A stretch of 64,000 nucleotides of DNA from contig JAHDQE010000014.1 in the NCBI GenBank assembly GCA_018433975.1, positions 1 to 64,000 on the forward strand, read 5' to 3'. The notes beneath the pieces are model-generated. The model was given only the letters and a program-made list of their open reading frames with translations. It ran no database searches and was not told the origin of the DNA. Below are positions 1-8,615 of the stretch, one piece after another (within the stretch, counting starts at the first letter, position 1; the number at the start of each line of letters is the position of its first letter). A program made the translations under genes and the position numbers. This stretch comes from Ornatilinea sp. (GTDB lineage Bacteria > Chloroflexota > Anaerolineae > Anaerolineales > Anaerolineaceae).

Positions 1-565
1 TGTCGTCGCCGATGATCGGAAGGCCCTTGGAGCGGAATTTAGAAGCCCACTCTTCAGAGCTGGAAATGAATAGAGGGATAGCGTTCACCATGGCACAGCC
101 CGCTTCCAGGATCTGGTCGGCGTACCAGCGGGTGGCCTCTTCGGAACCCACCGGCAGGTAGTTCACCACCACATCAGTTTTGGTTTCTTTGAGGATTTTG
201 ACCATATCGTCCGGTTCGCCGGGGGCTTCTTCCAGGATCTGGCGCAGATATTTTCCCAAACCGTCCATGGTTTTGCCGCGGTAGACTTTCACACCCATGT
301 GGGGCACGTCGGCAAACTTGATGGTGTTGTTGGGTTCGGCGTAAATCGCTTCGGAAATATCTTTTCCAACCTTGGTGTCGACCACATCAAAAGCGGCTGT
401 GAACTCGATATCGTGGATGTGATAACCACCCAGGTTAACATGCATCAACCCGGGGACCCGGTCGTCATCCGCAGCATTTCGATAGAAATGGACACCCTGG
501 ATGAGGGAGGACGCGCAGTTTCCCAATCCGATAATTGCGACCCGCACTTTCTTGTTTTCGGTCAT
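1..565 (-). CDS. Inositol-3-phosphate synthase (5' part, runs off the window)
   Basis: Makes 1D-myo-inositol 3-phosphate from glucose 6-phosphate with NAD as internal redox cofactor. It feeds inositol lipids or thiol/compatible-solute pathways. Read from the sequence, the N-terminus is MTENKKVRVAIIGLGNCASS, a Rossmann glycine-rich nucleotide loop, and the rest (YHIHDIEFTAAFDV, VVVNYLPVGSE) fits the compact actinobacterial/archaeal-type enzyme. The ATG at 565 follows AAGGAG with good spacing. About 188 codons are visible; the C-terminal catalytic half lies outside. It is 109 bp downstream of the E2 gene on the same strand with no clear terminator between them, so it may be co-transcribed or have its own promoter. 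Family call is confident. Confidence 0.85.
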   Translation of the reverse strand, partial: MTENKKVRVAIIGLGNCASSLIQGVHFYRNAADDDRVPGLMHVNLGGYHIHDIEFTAAFDVVDTKVGKDISEAIYAEPNNTIKFADVPHMGVKVYRGKTMDGLGKYLRQILEEAPGEPDDMVKILKETKTDVVVNYLPVGSEEATRWYADQILEAGCAMVNAIPLFISSSEEWASKFRSKGLPIIGDD

Positions 566-674
566 GTGTTTTGTCTCCTTAACCTTTCAAAAATATAAAA
601 TTAGTGTGTGATTGTTTTATCCCTCCCACGCAAATTCTTTTTGCACAGGAGAAGCCGTATTTTGGATAAATAAG

Positions 675-1931
675 TTATTTCAGTTTCGCCATCAGCAGGT
701 AAGGGTTCTCCACCAGATGCTTGATCGCCTGCAGGAAGCGTGCGGCGGGGGCCCCGTCCACCAGACGGTGGTCAAACACCAGGCTCAAAGTTACCATATC
801 CCGGATCAATGGCTCGCCGGATTTTACCACCATTTTCTGCACGATCTGGCCCACGCCCAGGATGGCCGCTTCCGGCAGGTTGATGATCGGGGTGAAGGCA
901 TCTACTTCATACATGCCCAGGTTGGTGATGGTGAACGTCCCGCCCGAGAGATCGTCGGGGCTGGCTTTTCCGGAGCGCACCCGTTCCACCGCATCCCGGA
1001 AGTCCTTCCCGAACTCGAACAGGGTTTTCCGGTCCACATCCCGGATCACCGGAACGATCAGCCCTCTTTCGGTGTCCACGGCCATGCCCAGGTTCACCGC
1101 GCCCAGATATTCCACCATATTGCCGTTGATGCGGGCGTTCATATAGGGGAACTCGGTCAATGCCAGCGCGGTGATTTTCGCCAGGATGTCGTTGTAGCTG
1201 GGCGAAAAGCCCCATGCGGCGCCGAATTTCTCCTTCACTGCGGTCCGCATTTTGACCAGCTCCGTGGCGTCGGTTTCCATCATCAGGGTGACCGGCGCGG
1301 TGGTGTTCGAGCTGAGCGACATCCGGCTGGCGATCACGCCGCGCACGCCGCTCAGCGGGACGGTCTCCGTGACCGGATGGGGATACATCGGGACGCTTGC
1401 GGACGGCAGGGCAGGAGCAGCCGCAGCGGCCGGTGCGGGCGCTGCCGAAGGCTGGCTCTCAAGATAAGCTTCAATATCCGCTGCCACAATCCGTTTCCCA
1501 TGCCGCCCGGTCGGGGTCACTTTGGAGAGGTCGATGCCATGTTCCTGCGCCATTTTCCGGGCGATCGGGGAAGCAAAGATCCAATCCCCGCTGCTCTGGG
1601 CAGGCTGCTGTGGTTCTGCCTCCGGTGCGGGGGCTGCCGCCTCAACGGCTTGCGGTTGGGGCTCCGGGCTTCCGCCCGCCTGGAAGGTATCCTCTTTCTT
1701 TCCAATCACCGCGACAACGGTCAGCACCGGGACGACTTCTCCGGCTTTGTAAGGGCCCATGTGAAGATACCCGTTGGCGGTGGCTTCCACGTCAAAGACC
1801 GCCTTGTCGGTTTCAACTTTCAATACTTCCTGCCCGGCCCGGACTTTTTCGCCGTCCTGTGCGCTCCATTCGATCAGGGTCACTTCTTCAACGGTCTGGC
1901 CGAGTTTGGGGATGAACAGTTCTTCAGCCAT
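675..1931 (-). CDS. Dihydrolipoamide acyltransferase, E2 of a 2-oxoacid/acetoin dehydrogenase complex
   Basis: 418 aa core of a cytosolic 2-oxoacid dehydrogenase-type complex that moves an acyl group from lipoyl-lysine to CoA. Domain order: one lipoyl domain (residues about 1-78, modified lysine in VETDKAVFD), an Ala/Pro-rich linker, an E3-binding domain (about 115-155, FASPIARKMA), a second Ala/Pro linker, then the acyltransferase domain ending in the catalytic motif DHRLVDG. Its ATG shares one base with the stop of the upstream E1 gene (TGATG), indicating translational coupling. No E3 (dihydrolipoamide dehydrogenase) gene is in view. The substrate (pyruvate or acetoin) cannot be settled from sequence. 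Confidence 0.9.
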   Translation of the reverse strand: MAEELFIPKLGQTVEEVTLIEWSAQDGEKVRAGQEVLKVETDKAVFDVEATANGYLHMGPYKAGEVVPVLTVVAVIGKKEDTFQAGGSPEPQPQAVEAAAPAPEAEPQQPAQSSGDWIFASPIARKMAQEHGIDLSKVTPTGRHGKRIVAADIEAYLESQPSAAPAPAAAAAPALPSASVPMYPHPVTETVPLSGVRGVIASRMSLSSNTTAPVTLMMETDATELVKMRTAVKEKFGAAWGFSPSYNDILAKITALALTEFPYMNARINGNMVEYLGAVNLGMAVDTERGLIVPVIRDVDRKTLFEFGKDFRDAVERVRSGKASPDDLSGGTFTITNLGMYEVDAFTPIINLPEAAILGVGQIVQKMVVKSGEPLIRDMVTLSLVFDHRLVDGAPAARFLQAIKHLVENPYLLMAKLK

Positions 1932-4021
1932 CAGCTCACCGCCTTCCTGCAGGCCTCAACGATCCGGGAAACGTTCGGGATGGCGAGGTCTTCCAGCACC
2001 TCCGCCCGCGGGACCGGCACGTTGGCCGCCGCGACCCGGATCATTTCTCCATCCAGCCAGTCAAAAGCTTTTTCGTTAATCTGCACCATCACCTCGTTGA
2101 TGAAGCTGGTGTTCTCGTAAGCTTCGGTGACGCCGACAAAGCGGTGCGTCTTCTGGATGGAGCCCACCACGGTGTCGATATCCAGCGGATTCAGCGTCCG
2201 CAGGTCAACCACTTCCACGTCAATCCCTTCTTTCGCCAGGATTTCCGCCGCTTCCAGCGCGCGCAGCACCATCCGCGAATAGGTCACCAGGGTGATATCC
2301 TTGCCGGTGCGTTTGATATCCGCCACCCCAAAGGGGATGATGTAATCTTCTTCAGGGACAGGGCCCTTTTCCTTATAGAGCATTTTGTGCTCGATAAACA
2401 TCACCGGGTTGTCATCCCGGATGGCCGCTTTCAGCAGCCCTTTGGCATCGTAAGGGGTGGAAGGCATCACCACGTAAATCCCGGGGAAATGGGTCCATAG
2501 GGATTCAAGGCTCTGGGAGTGGTGGGCGGCAATGGCCCGTCCGGCGCCGCCTTCCGTGCGCAGCACCATCGGGACGGAAGTCTTCCCGCCGAACATATAA
2601 CGGTTCTTGGCACCCTGGTTGGCGATCTGGTCCATGGCCAGCGGGGTGAAGTCCACATACATGATCTCGGCGATCGGCCGCATCCCGGCCATCGCGGCTC
2701 CCACCGCCGCGCCGCTGATCGTGGCTTCGGAGATGGGCGTATCCAGCACCCGCTGCGCTCCAAACTCGTCCATCAGACCGCGGGTCGCGCCGTATGCTCC
2801 GCCGTATAAGCCTACATCCTCGCCCATGATGAAAACGTTAGGATCGCGCTGCATTTCCTCGCGCATGGCTTCGACCAGGGCCTGGCTGTAGGCGATCTCC
2901 CGCTCCACCTTGCCCTCGCGGATTGCTTTCCGGAAAGCTTCGTCTTTCTCATAGTCGCCCTGGGTAAATTTTGAGGGCGCGAAGACGTCCGTCGCCAGTT
3001 CTTTGGGGTCGGCAGGCGCGGAGGCTTCGCTGTATTCCATCGCGGTGTCCAGCTTCTTCTGGACGGTTTCATCCAGCGTGTCGAATTCGTCTTCGTTCAG
3101 ATATTTGATTTTCATCAGTTGGTCGCTGAGCACCTGGATCGGGTCGCGGTCCTTCCAGAAGGCCTCTTCCTCTTTGGTGCGGTAGGCCCGGGGGTCGGAA
3201 TGAGAATGTCCGAAATAGCGGTAAGTTTTGGCTTCGATCAGGGTTGGGCCTTCGCCTTTGCGGGCGCGTTCGACGGCTTTAGCAACCGCCCCCCGGACTT
3301 CCAGCACATCCATCCCGTCCACAACTTCTCCGGGGATGCCGTAAGCACAGGCCCGGTCTGCAATATTGGGCAGTTTACTGGCTTTGGCAAAGGGGACCGA
3401 CATGCCGTACAGGTTGTTTTCGGCTACAAAGACCACGGGCAGGCCCCAGACACTCGCCATGTTCAGGGCCTCATGGAAGTTTCCGGTATTGGAAGCGCCA
3501 TCGCCAAAGAAGCACAGCACCACCCGGTCCGTGCCTTTCAGCTTTTGCGCCAGGGCCGCGCCCACCGCCACGGGCAGGTTCCCGCCGACAATGCCGGTGG
3601 CGCCCAGGTTGCCGTGGTCCACATCGGCGATGTGCATCGAGCCGCCTTTGCCCTTGCAGTACCCGCCGGATTTCCCCAGCACTTCGGCCATCATCTTATT
3701 AAAGTGGGCCTGTTTCTCTGCCGGAGTTTTTGCCGCAGAATCGCCGTGGGCGTGCGCATGGCCGTGACCGCGGTGCGTGCTGGTAACTAGGTCATTGTCC
3801 TGCAGCGCAGAAATGGCTCCTACCGCCACGGCTTCTTCCCCCGCATACAGGTGAGAGGCACCTTTAAGAACGGCTTTTCCGAGTAATTTTGAAATGTTCA
3901 TCTCCAGGGCACGGATTTCCATGACCTGGCGTAAATAGTTAATCAATTGTTCTTTGGTTAACTCTTGTTCCTCAATGATTGCTGAGATTTCAGCAACAGT
4001 CTTTTGCGCAGCCTCCGGCAT
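1931..4021 (-). CDS. Fused E1 alpha-beta thiamine-diphosphate dehydrogenase (pyruvate or acetoin type)
   Basis: 696 aa single-chain E1 that decarboxylates or cleaves the substrate on thiamine diphosphate and reductively acylates the E2 lipoyl group. Residues about 1-330 are the alpha part with the TPP/Mg motif starting GDGASNTGNFHEA and ending in NN. Residues about 370-696 are the beta part (FIMGEDVGLYGGAYG, AEIMYVDFTPLAMDQ). Alpha and beta are usually separate genes; here they are one ORF. A His-rich insertion (RGHGHAHAHGD, then a Lys/Ala/Glu stretch) lies between the usual RGHGH motif and the MMAEVLGK helix. The ATG at 4021 follows AAGGAGGAA. It is 28 bp after the DeoR-type gene and coupled to E2. 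AcoA/AcoB-type and PDH-type functions are both possible. Confidence 0.88.
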   Translation of the reverse strand: MPEAAQKTVAEISAIIEEQELTKEQLINYLRQVMEIRALEMNISKLLGKAVLKGASHLYAGEEAVAVGAISALQDNDLVTSTHRGHGHAHAHGDSAAKTPAEKQAHFNKMMAEVLGKSGGYCKGKGGSMHIADVDHGNLGATGIVGGNLPVAVGAALAQKLKGTDRVVLCFFGDGASNTGNFHEALNMASVWGLPVVFVAENNLYGMSVPFAKASKLPNIADRACAYGIPGEVVDGMDVLEVRGAVAKAVERARKGEGPTLIEAKTYRYFGHSHSDPRAYRTKEEEAFWKDRDPIQVLSDQLMKIKYLNEDEFDTLDETVQKKLDTAMEYSEASAPADPKELATDVFAPSKFTQGDYEKDEAFRKAIREGKVEREIAYSQALVEAMREEMQRDPNVFIMGEDVGLYGGAYGATRGLMDEFGAQRVLDTPISEATISGAAVGAAMAGMRPIAEIMYVDFTPLAMDQIANQGAKNRYMFGGKTSVPMVLRTEGGAGRAIAAHHSQSLESLWTHFPGIYVVMPSTPYDAKGLLKAAIRDDNPVMFIEHKMLYKEKGPVPEEDYIIPFGVADIKRTGKDITLVTYSRMVLRALEAAEILAKEGIDVEVVDLRTLNPLDIDTVVGSIQKTHRFVGVTEAYENTSFINEVMVQINEKAFDWLDGEMIRVAAANVPVPRAEVLEDLAIPNVSRIVEACRKAVS

Positions 4022-4049
4022 TGATTGCTTCCTCCTTACAGTAAAGAAT

Positions 4050-4844
4050 TTATAGTTTTAAAAGGGTAACTTTTACACCCTTGTTTTTAATTTCATCGAT
4101 AAATGGAGAGGAAGATTGCCCCGCAGCGGCGCAGGTGATCACCTGGTCGATCTGCTCAATAGAGGCAAACGAAGCGGCCCCAATTTTTTCCCATTTGGTC
4201 GAGTCCAGAACGCAGATCACTTCCCGGCACATACCCGCAATGGCCTTTTTGATTCTGGCTTCCTCCGGGCTGATATCGGTCAGCCCGGCTTCAAGGGAGA
4301 TGCCGTAAGCGCCAAAAAAGCCTTTTGAGATGTTGTAAGCCTTCAAAATGTCCAGGCCGTCAACACCCACCAGGGAAGCCATTTCATGGCGGAACTGCCC
4401 CCCCGGCATGACGATATGGATATCGCGGGTATCCGTCAGCTCGCTGGCCGCCGCGATCCCGTTCGTGATCAGGGTCAGCCCGATTCGTTCCCGCAGGTGC
4501 CGCACAATCGCCAGCGCGGTGCTGGAGCTGTCCACAAAGACCGAATCGCCGTCGTGGATCAGTTCGGCAGCTTTCTTCCCGATTTCTTCCTTCGCCGCGG
4601 TCTGTCTTTGCATGCGGTAGGCCAGGGAAACCTCTCGGGGAAGGGAGCTGAAGGGCACTGCCCCGCCGTGCGTCCGTGTGATCAGCTTTTCTTCCGCCAG
4701 GATGTTCAAATCGGTGCGGATGGTAACCGGTGATACGCCAAACGCCTCGCTCAATTCGCTGACGGAGATCCGCCCCGCAGCCCGGACGCGTGCCAGGATG
4801 GCTTGTCTTCTTTCTTCCAGAAACAGATCCGTATTTTCTGTCAT
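4050..4844 (-). CDS. DeoR-family transcriptional regulator
   Basis: 264 aa, the usual DeoR length. The N-terminal winged helix-turn-helix (about residues 8-62, ERRQAILARV then VSELSEAFGVSPVTIRTDL) is followed by the THGGA hinge and a sugar-isomerase-like sensor domain (GDSVFVDSSSTALAI, LITNG, VMPGGQFR). Such proteins usually sense a phosphorylated metabolite. It is the first gene of the operon with fused E1 and E2, so it probably autoregulates and controls the dehydrogenase complex. No Shine-Dalgarno is obvious before the ATG. A promoter and a TTTCG direct repeat lie just upstream. Confidence 0.88.
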   Translation of the reverse strand: MTENTDLFLEERRQAILARVRAAGRISVSELSEAFGVSPVTIRTDLNILAEEKLITRTHGGAVPFSSLPREVSLAYRMQRQTAAKEEIGKKAAELIHDGDSVFVDSSSTALAIVRHLRERIGLTLITNGIAAASELTDTRDIHIVMPGGQFRHEMASLVGVDGLDILKAYNISKGFFGAYGISLEAGLTDISPEEARIKKAIAGMCREVICVLDSTKWEKIGAASFASIEQIDQVITCAAAGQSSSPFIDEIKNKGVKVTLLKL

Positions 4845-4863
4845 TTTTGATTAATTTCAAATT

Positions 4864-4917
4864 CTTTCGATTGCTTTCGGATTGTATTTATTATAACCAT
4901 AAAAACCAAAAAGTAAA
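4864..4917 (-). promoter_or_regulatory. Promoter and probable DeoR operator of the E1/E2 operon
   Basis: On the minus strand a -35-like TTTACT (4912-4917) is separated by 16 bp from a perfect TATAAT (4890-4895). Immediately downstream, between the -10 and the regulator start codon, is a direct repeat CTTTCGATTGCTTTCGG (plus-strand reading, 4864-4880), placed where a repressor would block initiation. The operator assignment is inference from position and from the habit of DeoR proteins to bind short direct repeats. Confidence 0.5.
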
Positions 4918-5137
4918 TACGCTTCTGAACATTATCCGGATCAATTTGGGGAATTCATAGCAGGCAAGACCGTAGTTTTCCACAAAAGCCGGTCCGGAAA
5001 AGACCCACACCTTTCTCCCACCTTACAGACCTGCAAGGTAGGGTTTGTACACCTTGCCCGGACAGCTATTAGTTATTAATATATAACCAATAAAATACTA
5101 AACTATTACTTATAGGTTAAGAAAAAATTATTCAGAG

Positions 5138-5803
5138 ATGATCAAACAAAAATTTGTTTTCCGCACACTTCTGGGTCTGGTAATATCCTTCGCGATCGTT
5201 TTGGGAATGTCCCAAAATGCCGCGGCCGTTCTCATTCCGGTCACCGGATACGAACTGCCGGCCATGAAGGAAGAGGCCGCGATCCCGTCCCTCCAGGATT
5301 TTATGGGTGCCCTCACAACGGGTGACGCCGGTGAACTGGTGGGCGTGTATGTGGATGAAGCTTTTGCTTACCCGGTAGTCCAACAGCCGGCAGGCAGCCC
5401 TGCCTTTGTCTCCACCACGGAAGATGTTGTCACCCAATTCAGCATGGCCGAGCAATACGGCTCCACCGGCCTGCTGGCGCACAACTATCTGGCGGGAGCA
5501 AATTTTGGTCAGCTCAAAGAATCGCAGGCGGTAGAGTTGGTGTTTGGAGATGGAAGCATTCAGAACTACCGGATCACCGAAATCCGGATCTTCCAGGCGA
5601 CCAGCCCTTACAGCCCTTACTCGGACTTCAAGGATGTTGACAGCCAGGAAGTCCTCTCCTCCACGGACTTATTCATGCAAACCTACGCGTTGGAAGGCGC
5701 ATTGATCTTCCAGACCTGTTTGGAAAAAGATGGCATCGATTCCTGGGGGCGGATCTTTGTCATCGCTGAACCTGTAGAAAACTCTATCCTCGATCTGTCG
5801 TAA
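5138..5803 (+). CDS. Exported sortase-fold protein
   Basis: 221 aa with an N-terminal membrane/signal segment (residues about 9-31, ending SQNAAA). The rest matches a class E/F-like sortase core: a His in GLLAHNYLAG (H115), a beta-strand block (VFGDGSIQNYRITEIR), the catalytic-type Cys in FQTC (C194) and an Arg in WGRIFVIA (R205), in the correct His-Cys-Arg order and spacing. It probably acts outside the membrane as a transpeptidase or hydrolase on surface proteins. It stands alone, with no pilin or LPXTG substrate beside it, and is followed by a strong terminator. Catalytic identity is inferred from the triad. Confidence 0.7.
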   Translation: MIKQKFVFRTLLGLVISFAIVLGMSQNAAAVLIPVTGYELPAMKEEAAIPSLQDFMGALTTGDAGELVGVYVDEAFAYPVVQQPAGSPAFVSTTEDVVTQFSMAEQYGSTGLLAHNYLAGANFGQLKESQAVELVFGDGSIQNYRITEIRIFQATSPYSPYSDFKDVDSQEVLSSTDLFMQTYALEGALIFQTCLEKDGIDSWGRIFVIAEPVENSILDLS

Positions 5804-5823
5804 CATATTATTGGTAGCTTCTC

Positions 5824-5855
5824 AAAAAAAACGCTGGGGCGCAGCGTTTTTTTTG
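5824..5855 (+). terminator. Intrinsic terminator after the sortase-fold gene
   Basis: Short GC stem CGCTG/CAGCG with a GGGCG-like loop, framed by eight A on the left and eight T on the right, so it can work in both directions. Confidence 0.85.
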
Positions 5856-5991
5856 ATTCTGTAAACGCTTATTGTTAAGAATTTGTTTACGTTTTGGAAG
5901 AGTTGACAATTTTTAGGTACAATAGGTTTGTATGAGGGGACGCTTTGGGCTGTTTATTAACAACAATCTCTATAGACCAATGGAAGGATGA

Positions 5992-7311
5992 ATGTCCACG
6001 TTTAATTTCAAATTATCTTTGAAGCAGACCTATTTTGCTCTGTTCCGCTCCAGAGGCACGCATTTCCAACTCTCCCCCCGCAGAATTCTGGTATTGATCA
6101 TTTTTTATGTTTTTTTCCCCATTGTAGAAATCTCAAACTGGCTGGGGTTTTGGCTGGATGATATTTTCTTCCCGCGCTACCGCGAGCAAAAATTGAAGAA
6201 CCCCGTTTTTGTAGTGGGGAATTACCGCAGCGGGACCACATTCCTGCACCGGCTGCTGGCGAAAGACCGGAAATCCTTTACCGCCATGGAGGGCTGGGAG
6301 ATTTTCCTCGCGCCTTCCATCACCCAGCGCAAAATCCTGAGCTTTGGGGTCTCTGTGGACCGTCTGCTGGGTGGGCACATTCTCAGGCTGCTGGAACATC
6401 TCTGGGAGGGCAACGTGCAGTCGCAGGTTAACTTCCACAGAATGGGCGTCCGGGAACCGGAAGAGGATGAAGGCCTGCTGGCCCATATCTGGTCGGGCAT
6501 CATCCCCTGGAACATGTTCCCCATCATGGAGAACGGCAGCCCAAAATACGCGAAATTTGACACCATGGTTTCCGAAAAAGAGAAACAGCACGTGATGAAT
6601 TTCTACAAGAGCTGCCTGCAGCGTCACGTGTACGCTTACGGCGGCAAAAAGATTTACCTTTCAAAAAGCCCTTCCTTTTCCGCAAGCGTCGATTCAATTT
6701 ACAAAACTTTTCCGGATGCCAAGATCATCTATCTGGTGCGCAACCCTCTGGACGTGGTGCCTTCCGCGCTGAATATGTGGTCCTTCAAATGGCACGTCAC
6801 CTGCTCCCCCACCGAAAAATACCCTTACCGGGATGAAGTCCTGGAGATGATGAAATACTGGTACGAGCATCCGCTGGAACGCCTGAGCCGGGCCCCCCAG
6901 GATAGCTACCGGATTATCCGCTTTGATGAGCTGGTAGAAGAACCCGAACGGATCATCCGCCAGATTTACCAGCATTTTAAATTCCCGATCCGCCCCGCTT
7001 ATGCCCGGAAATTGCGCAAAGAAACCCGGCGGGCAAACCGCTCCGGGAAAAAGAGTTCCTATCCTCTGGAAGAGATGGGGCTGACCCGGGCCAGAGTTGC
7101 AAAAGAATTCAGCGTCATCATCAACCGTTTCTGGTTCTCAAAGGCCGGGAAGAAGCGCCGCCAGATCCGAAAACTGAACCGGAAGAAACGGGTCTCCCCG
7201 GTGTTTTTCACGCGCCGCAAAGCCGTAAAACGGCAGGCTGCGGTCATTCACAGCCGGGTGGTTCACCGCAACGTCAGGCGCAGACTGGCGCGCAGCGCAG
7301 AGGCCGTTTGA
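5992..7311 (+). CDS. Sulfotransferase-family protein with a basic C-terminal tail
   Basis: 439 aa. Sulfotransferases move sulfate from PAPS to hydroxyl or amine acceptors. The 5'-phosphosulfate loop is visible as VVGNYRSGTTFLHRLL (about residues 75-90). The 3'-phosphate-binding segment is IIYLVRNPLDVVPSALNMW (about 245-263). A hydrophobic segment near residues 30-50 suggests membrane association. After about residue 370 the protein continues into an unusually Arg/Lys-rich tail of about 65 residues. The acceptor is unknown. The start follows GGAAGGATGA. The gene ends at its own hairpin and looks monocistronic. Confidence 0.82.
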   Translation: MSTFNFKLSLKQTYFALFRSRGTHFQLSPRRILVLIIFYVFFPIVEISNWLGFWLDDIFFPRYREQKLKNPVFVVGNYRSGTTFLHRLLAKDRKSFTAMEGWEIFLAPSITQRKILSFGVSVDRLLGGHILRLLEHLWEGNVQSQVNFHRMGVREPEEDEGLLAHIWSGIIPWNMFPIMENGSPKYAKFDTMVSEKEKQHVMNFYKSCLQRHVYAYGGKKIYLSKSPSFSASVDSIYKTFPDAKIIYLVRNPLDVVPSALNMWSFKWHVTCSPTEKYPYRDEVLEMMKYWYEHPLERLSRAPQDSYRIIRFDELVEEPERIIRQIYQHFKFPIRPAYARKLRKETRRANRSGKKSSYPLEEMGLTRARVAKEFSVIINRFWFSKAGKKRRQIRKLNRKKRVSPVFFTRRKAVKRQAAVIHSRVVHRNVRRRLARSAEAV

Positions 7312-7365
7312 TTCCATCCCTGGAACGGGGCTGAACCGGCTTACATTCAGGATTTTTAAAAATTT

Positions 7366-7403
7366 CAACGGGAGAAAGCGATTTTCAACGCCTTCTCCCG
7401 TTA
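7366..7403 (+). terminator. Terminator-like hairpin after the sulfotransferase gene
   Basis: Inverted repeat AACGGGAGAAAGC ... GCCTTCTCCCGTT with a 10-nt loop. It is followed by only a short T-containing stretch, so strength is uncertain. Confidence 0.6.
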
Positions 7404-7470
7404 TGTTATCGGTTAAAATGATCCTATCGCAAATTCTTTCCATATCCTACTGAAATGAACAGGTGTTGAA

Positions 7471-8325
7471 ATGAAGAAATTTATTTATCGAATGACGGGA
7501 ATTTTCCTCATCATTGCCGCTGTCTTGGGCTGGGGCGTCAGTGTGGGCGGTGCGGTGTTGGCCTGGAAGGTCAAACCGGCGGCTGAATCCGCCCTGCTCT
7601 CCAGCGTGGACCTTCTGGACCGCAGCCTGGCCATCTCGAATGACATGCTGGGGGTCGCCGACACCAGCCTGGAACAGGCCGAAAAAAGTGTCACCCTGCT
7701 GGGAGCCACCATCGACGATGTGGCGGACACCCTGCAAACCACCTCCGAGATGACCGCCTCGATTGCCGGCATCTTTGGCGATTCACTGGGGAGCGTGGTA
7801 TCCAAGACCCAGCAGGCTCTGGGGACCATGGAAGCCAGCGCGAAACTGGTCGATGATACCCTCGGGTTTATTTCCGCCATCCCCTTCATGCGGATCGATT
7901 ATGATCCCAATATGCCCCTGGCCGCTTCCGTCGCCGATATCTCCGACAGCCTGGACCCCCTCCCCGAAAACCTGACCGCGGTGCAGGGCGACATGGAAAA
8001 CACCTCGGAAAACCTGGGCAGCATGGATAAAAACATCTCCGGGCTTCAGGAGAGCATTCTCGGCACTCAAAAAAACTTGCAGGACGCGCGCGGGATCGTC
8101 CAGTCTTATCAGGAAGTCCTGGAAGAGACCCAGCAGAAGATCGCCAACTTCCGCGACAAACTGCCCTTCTGGATGAACGTCACGGTATGGGGCCTGACCA
8201 TCTTCTTTGTGTGGCTGGTGATCGCCCAGGCCGGTCTGCTCATGCAGGGTCTGGAAATGCTCCAGCGCGACCGGATGGCGCCGCCGCCCCCCGCTGAAGA
8301 GGAGTCTGCGGACGGGCAGCTCTAG
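7471..8325 (+). CDS. Membrane-anchored coiled-coil protein, unknown function
   Basis: 284 aa with an N-terminal TM helix (residues about 10-33), a long Ser/Thr/Asp/Leu-rich helical region with heptad character and many 'SLD', 'TLE' and 'NLG' runs (about 40-225), and a second TM helix (about 235-257) before a short acidic cytoplasmic tail. The layout is that of an extracytoplasmic helical hairpin held at both ends. No enzyme motif is seen and I do not recognise the family. An AGGTG precedes the ATG. It ends at a strong bidirectional terminator shared with tRNA-Gly. Confidence 0.75.
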   Translation: MKKFIYRMTGIFLIIAAVLGWGVSVGGAVLAWKVKPAAESALLSSVDLLDRSLAISNDMLGVADTSLEQAEKSVTLLGATIDDVADTLQTTSEMTASIAGIFGDSLGSVVSKTQQALGTMEASAKLVDDTLGFISAIPFMRIDYDPNMPLAASVADISDSLDPLPENLTAVQGDMENTSENLGSMDKNISGLQESILGTQKNLQDARGIVQSYQEVLEETQQKIANFRDKLPFWMNVTVWGLTIFFVWLVIAQAGLLMQGLEMLQRDRMAPPPPAEEESADGQL

Positions 8326-8336
8326 CATCAGGCTTT

Positions 8337-8375
8337 AAAAAAACCACCCCACCGGCGTATCGGTGGGGGTTTTTT
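8337..8375. terminator. Bidirectional intrinsic terminator
   Basis: Stem CCACCCCACCG / CGGTGGGG with A-run on the left and T-run on the right. It ends the coiled-coil gene (plus strand) and tRNA-Gly (minus strand). Confidence 0.9.
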
Positions 8376-8376
8376 G

Positions 8377-8448
8377 AGCGGGAGACGGGACTCGAACCCG
8401 CGAATGTCAGCTTGGAAGGCTGATGCCTTACCACTTGGCGACTCCCGC
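8377..8448 (-). tRNA. tRNA-Gly (anticodon UCC)
   Basis: On the minus strand a full cloverleaf can be drawn: acceptor GCGGGAG/CTCCCGC, anticodon stem TCAGC/GCTGA with loop CTTCCAA (anticodon TCC), T-arm GCGGG-TTCGAGT-CCCGT. CCA is not encoded. Its 3' side abuts the bidirectional terminator. Confidence 0.95.
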
Positions 8449-8546
8449 ATATATGAGGGTTGAATTTTAAAATAATCCCTATATATGGCGTTTGCGATCA
8501 ATCAAAGAACAAAATTTCTTAACGACTGATACCTTACCAGAGCGTA

Positions 8547-8574
8547 ATTATACCACTTTTGAATTGCATGTAAA
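8547..8574 (-). promoter_or_regulatory. Promoter of tRNA-Gly
   Basis: On the minus strand TTTACA (8569-8574), 16-bp spacer, TATAAT (8547-8552), about 100 bp ahead of tRNA-Gly. It also lies just past the stop of the TOPRIM-like gene. Confidence 0.6.
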
Positions 8575-8615
8575 GTGACTACCTTTTAACTTATATTTCA
8601 ATTAGTCGCGGGAAT

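Noticed and set aside
612-2120. Long open frame on the plus strand opposite the E1/E2 genes
   Set aside because: Shadow of the E2 gene; low-complexity His/Gly-rich translation and no start signals.
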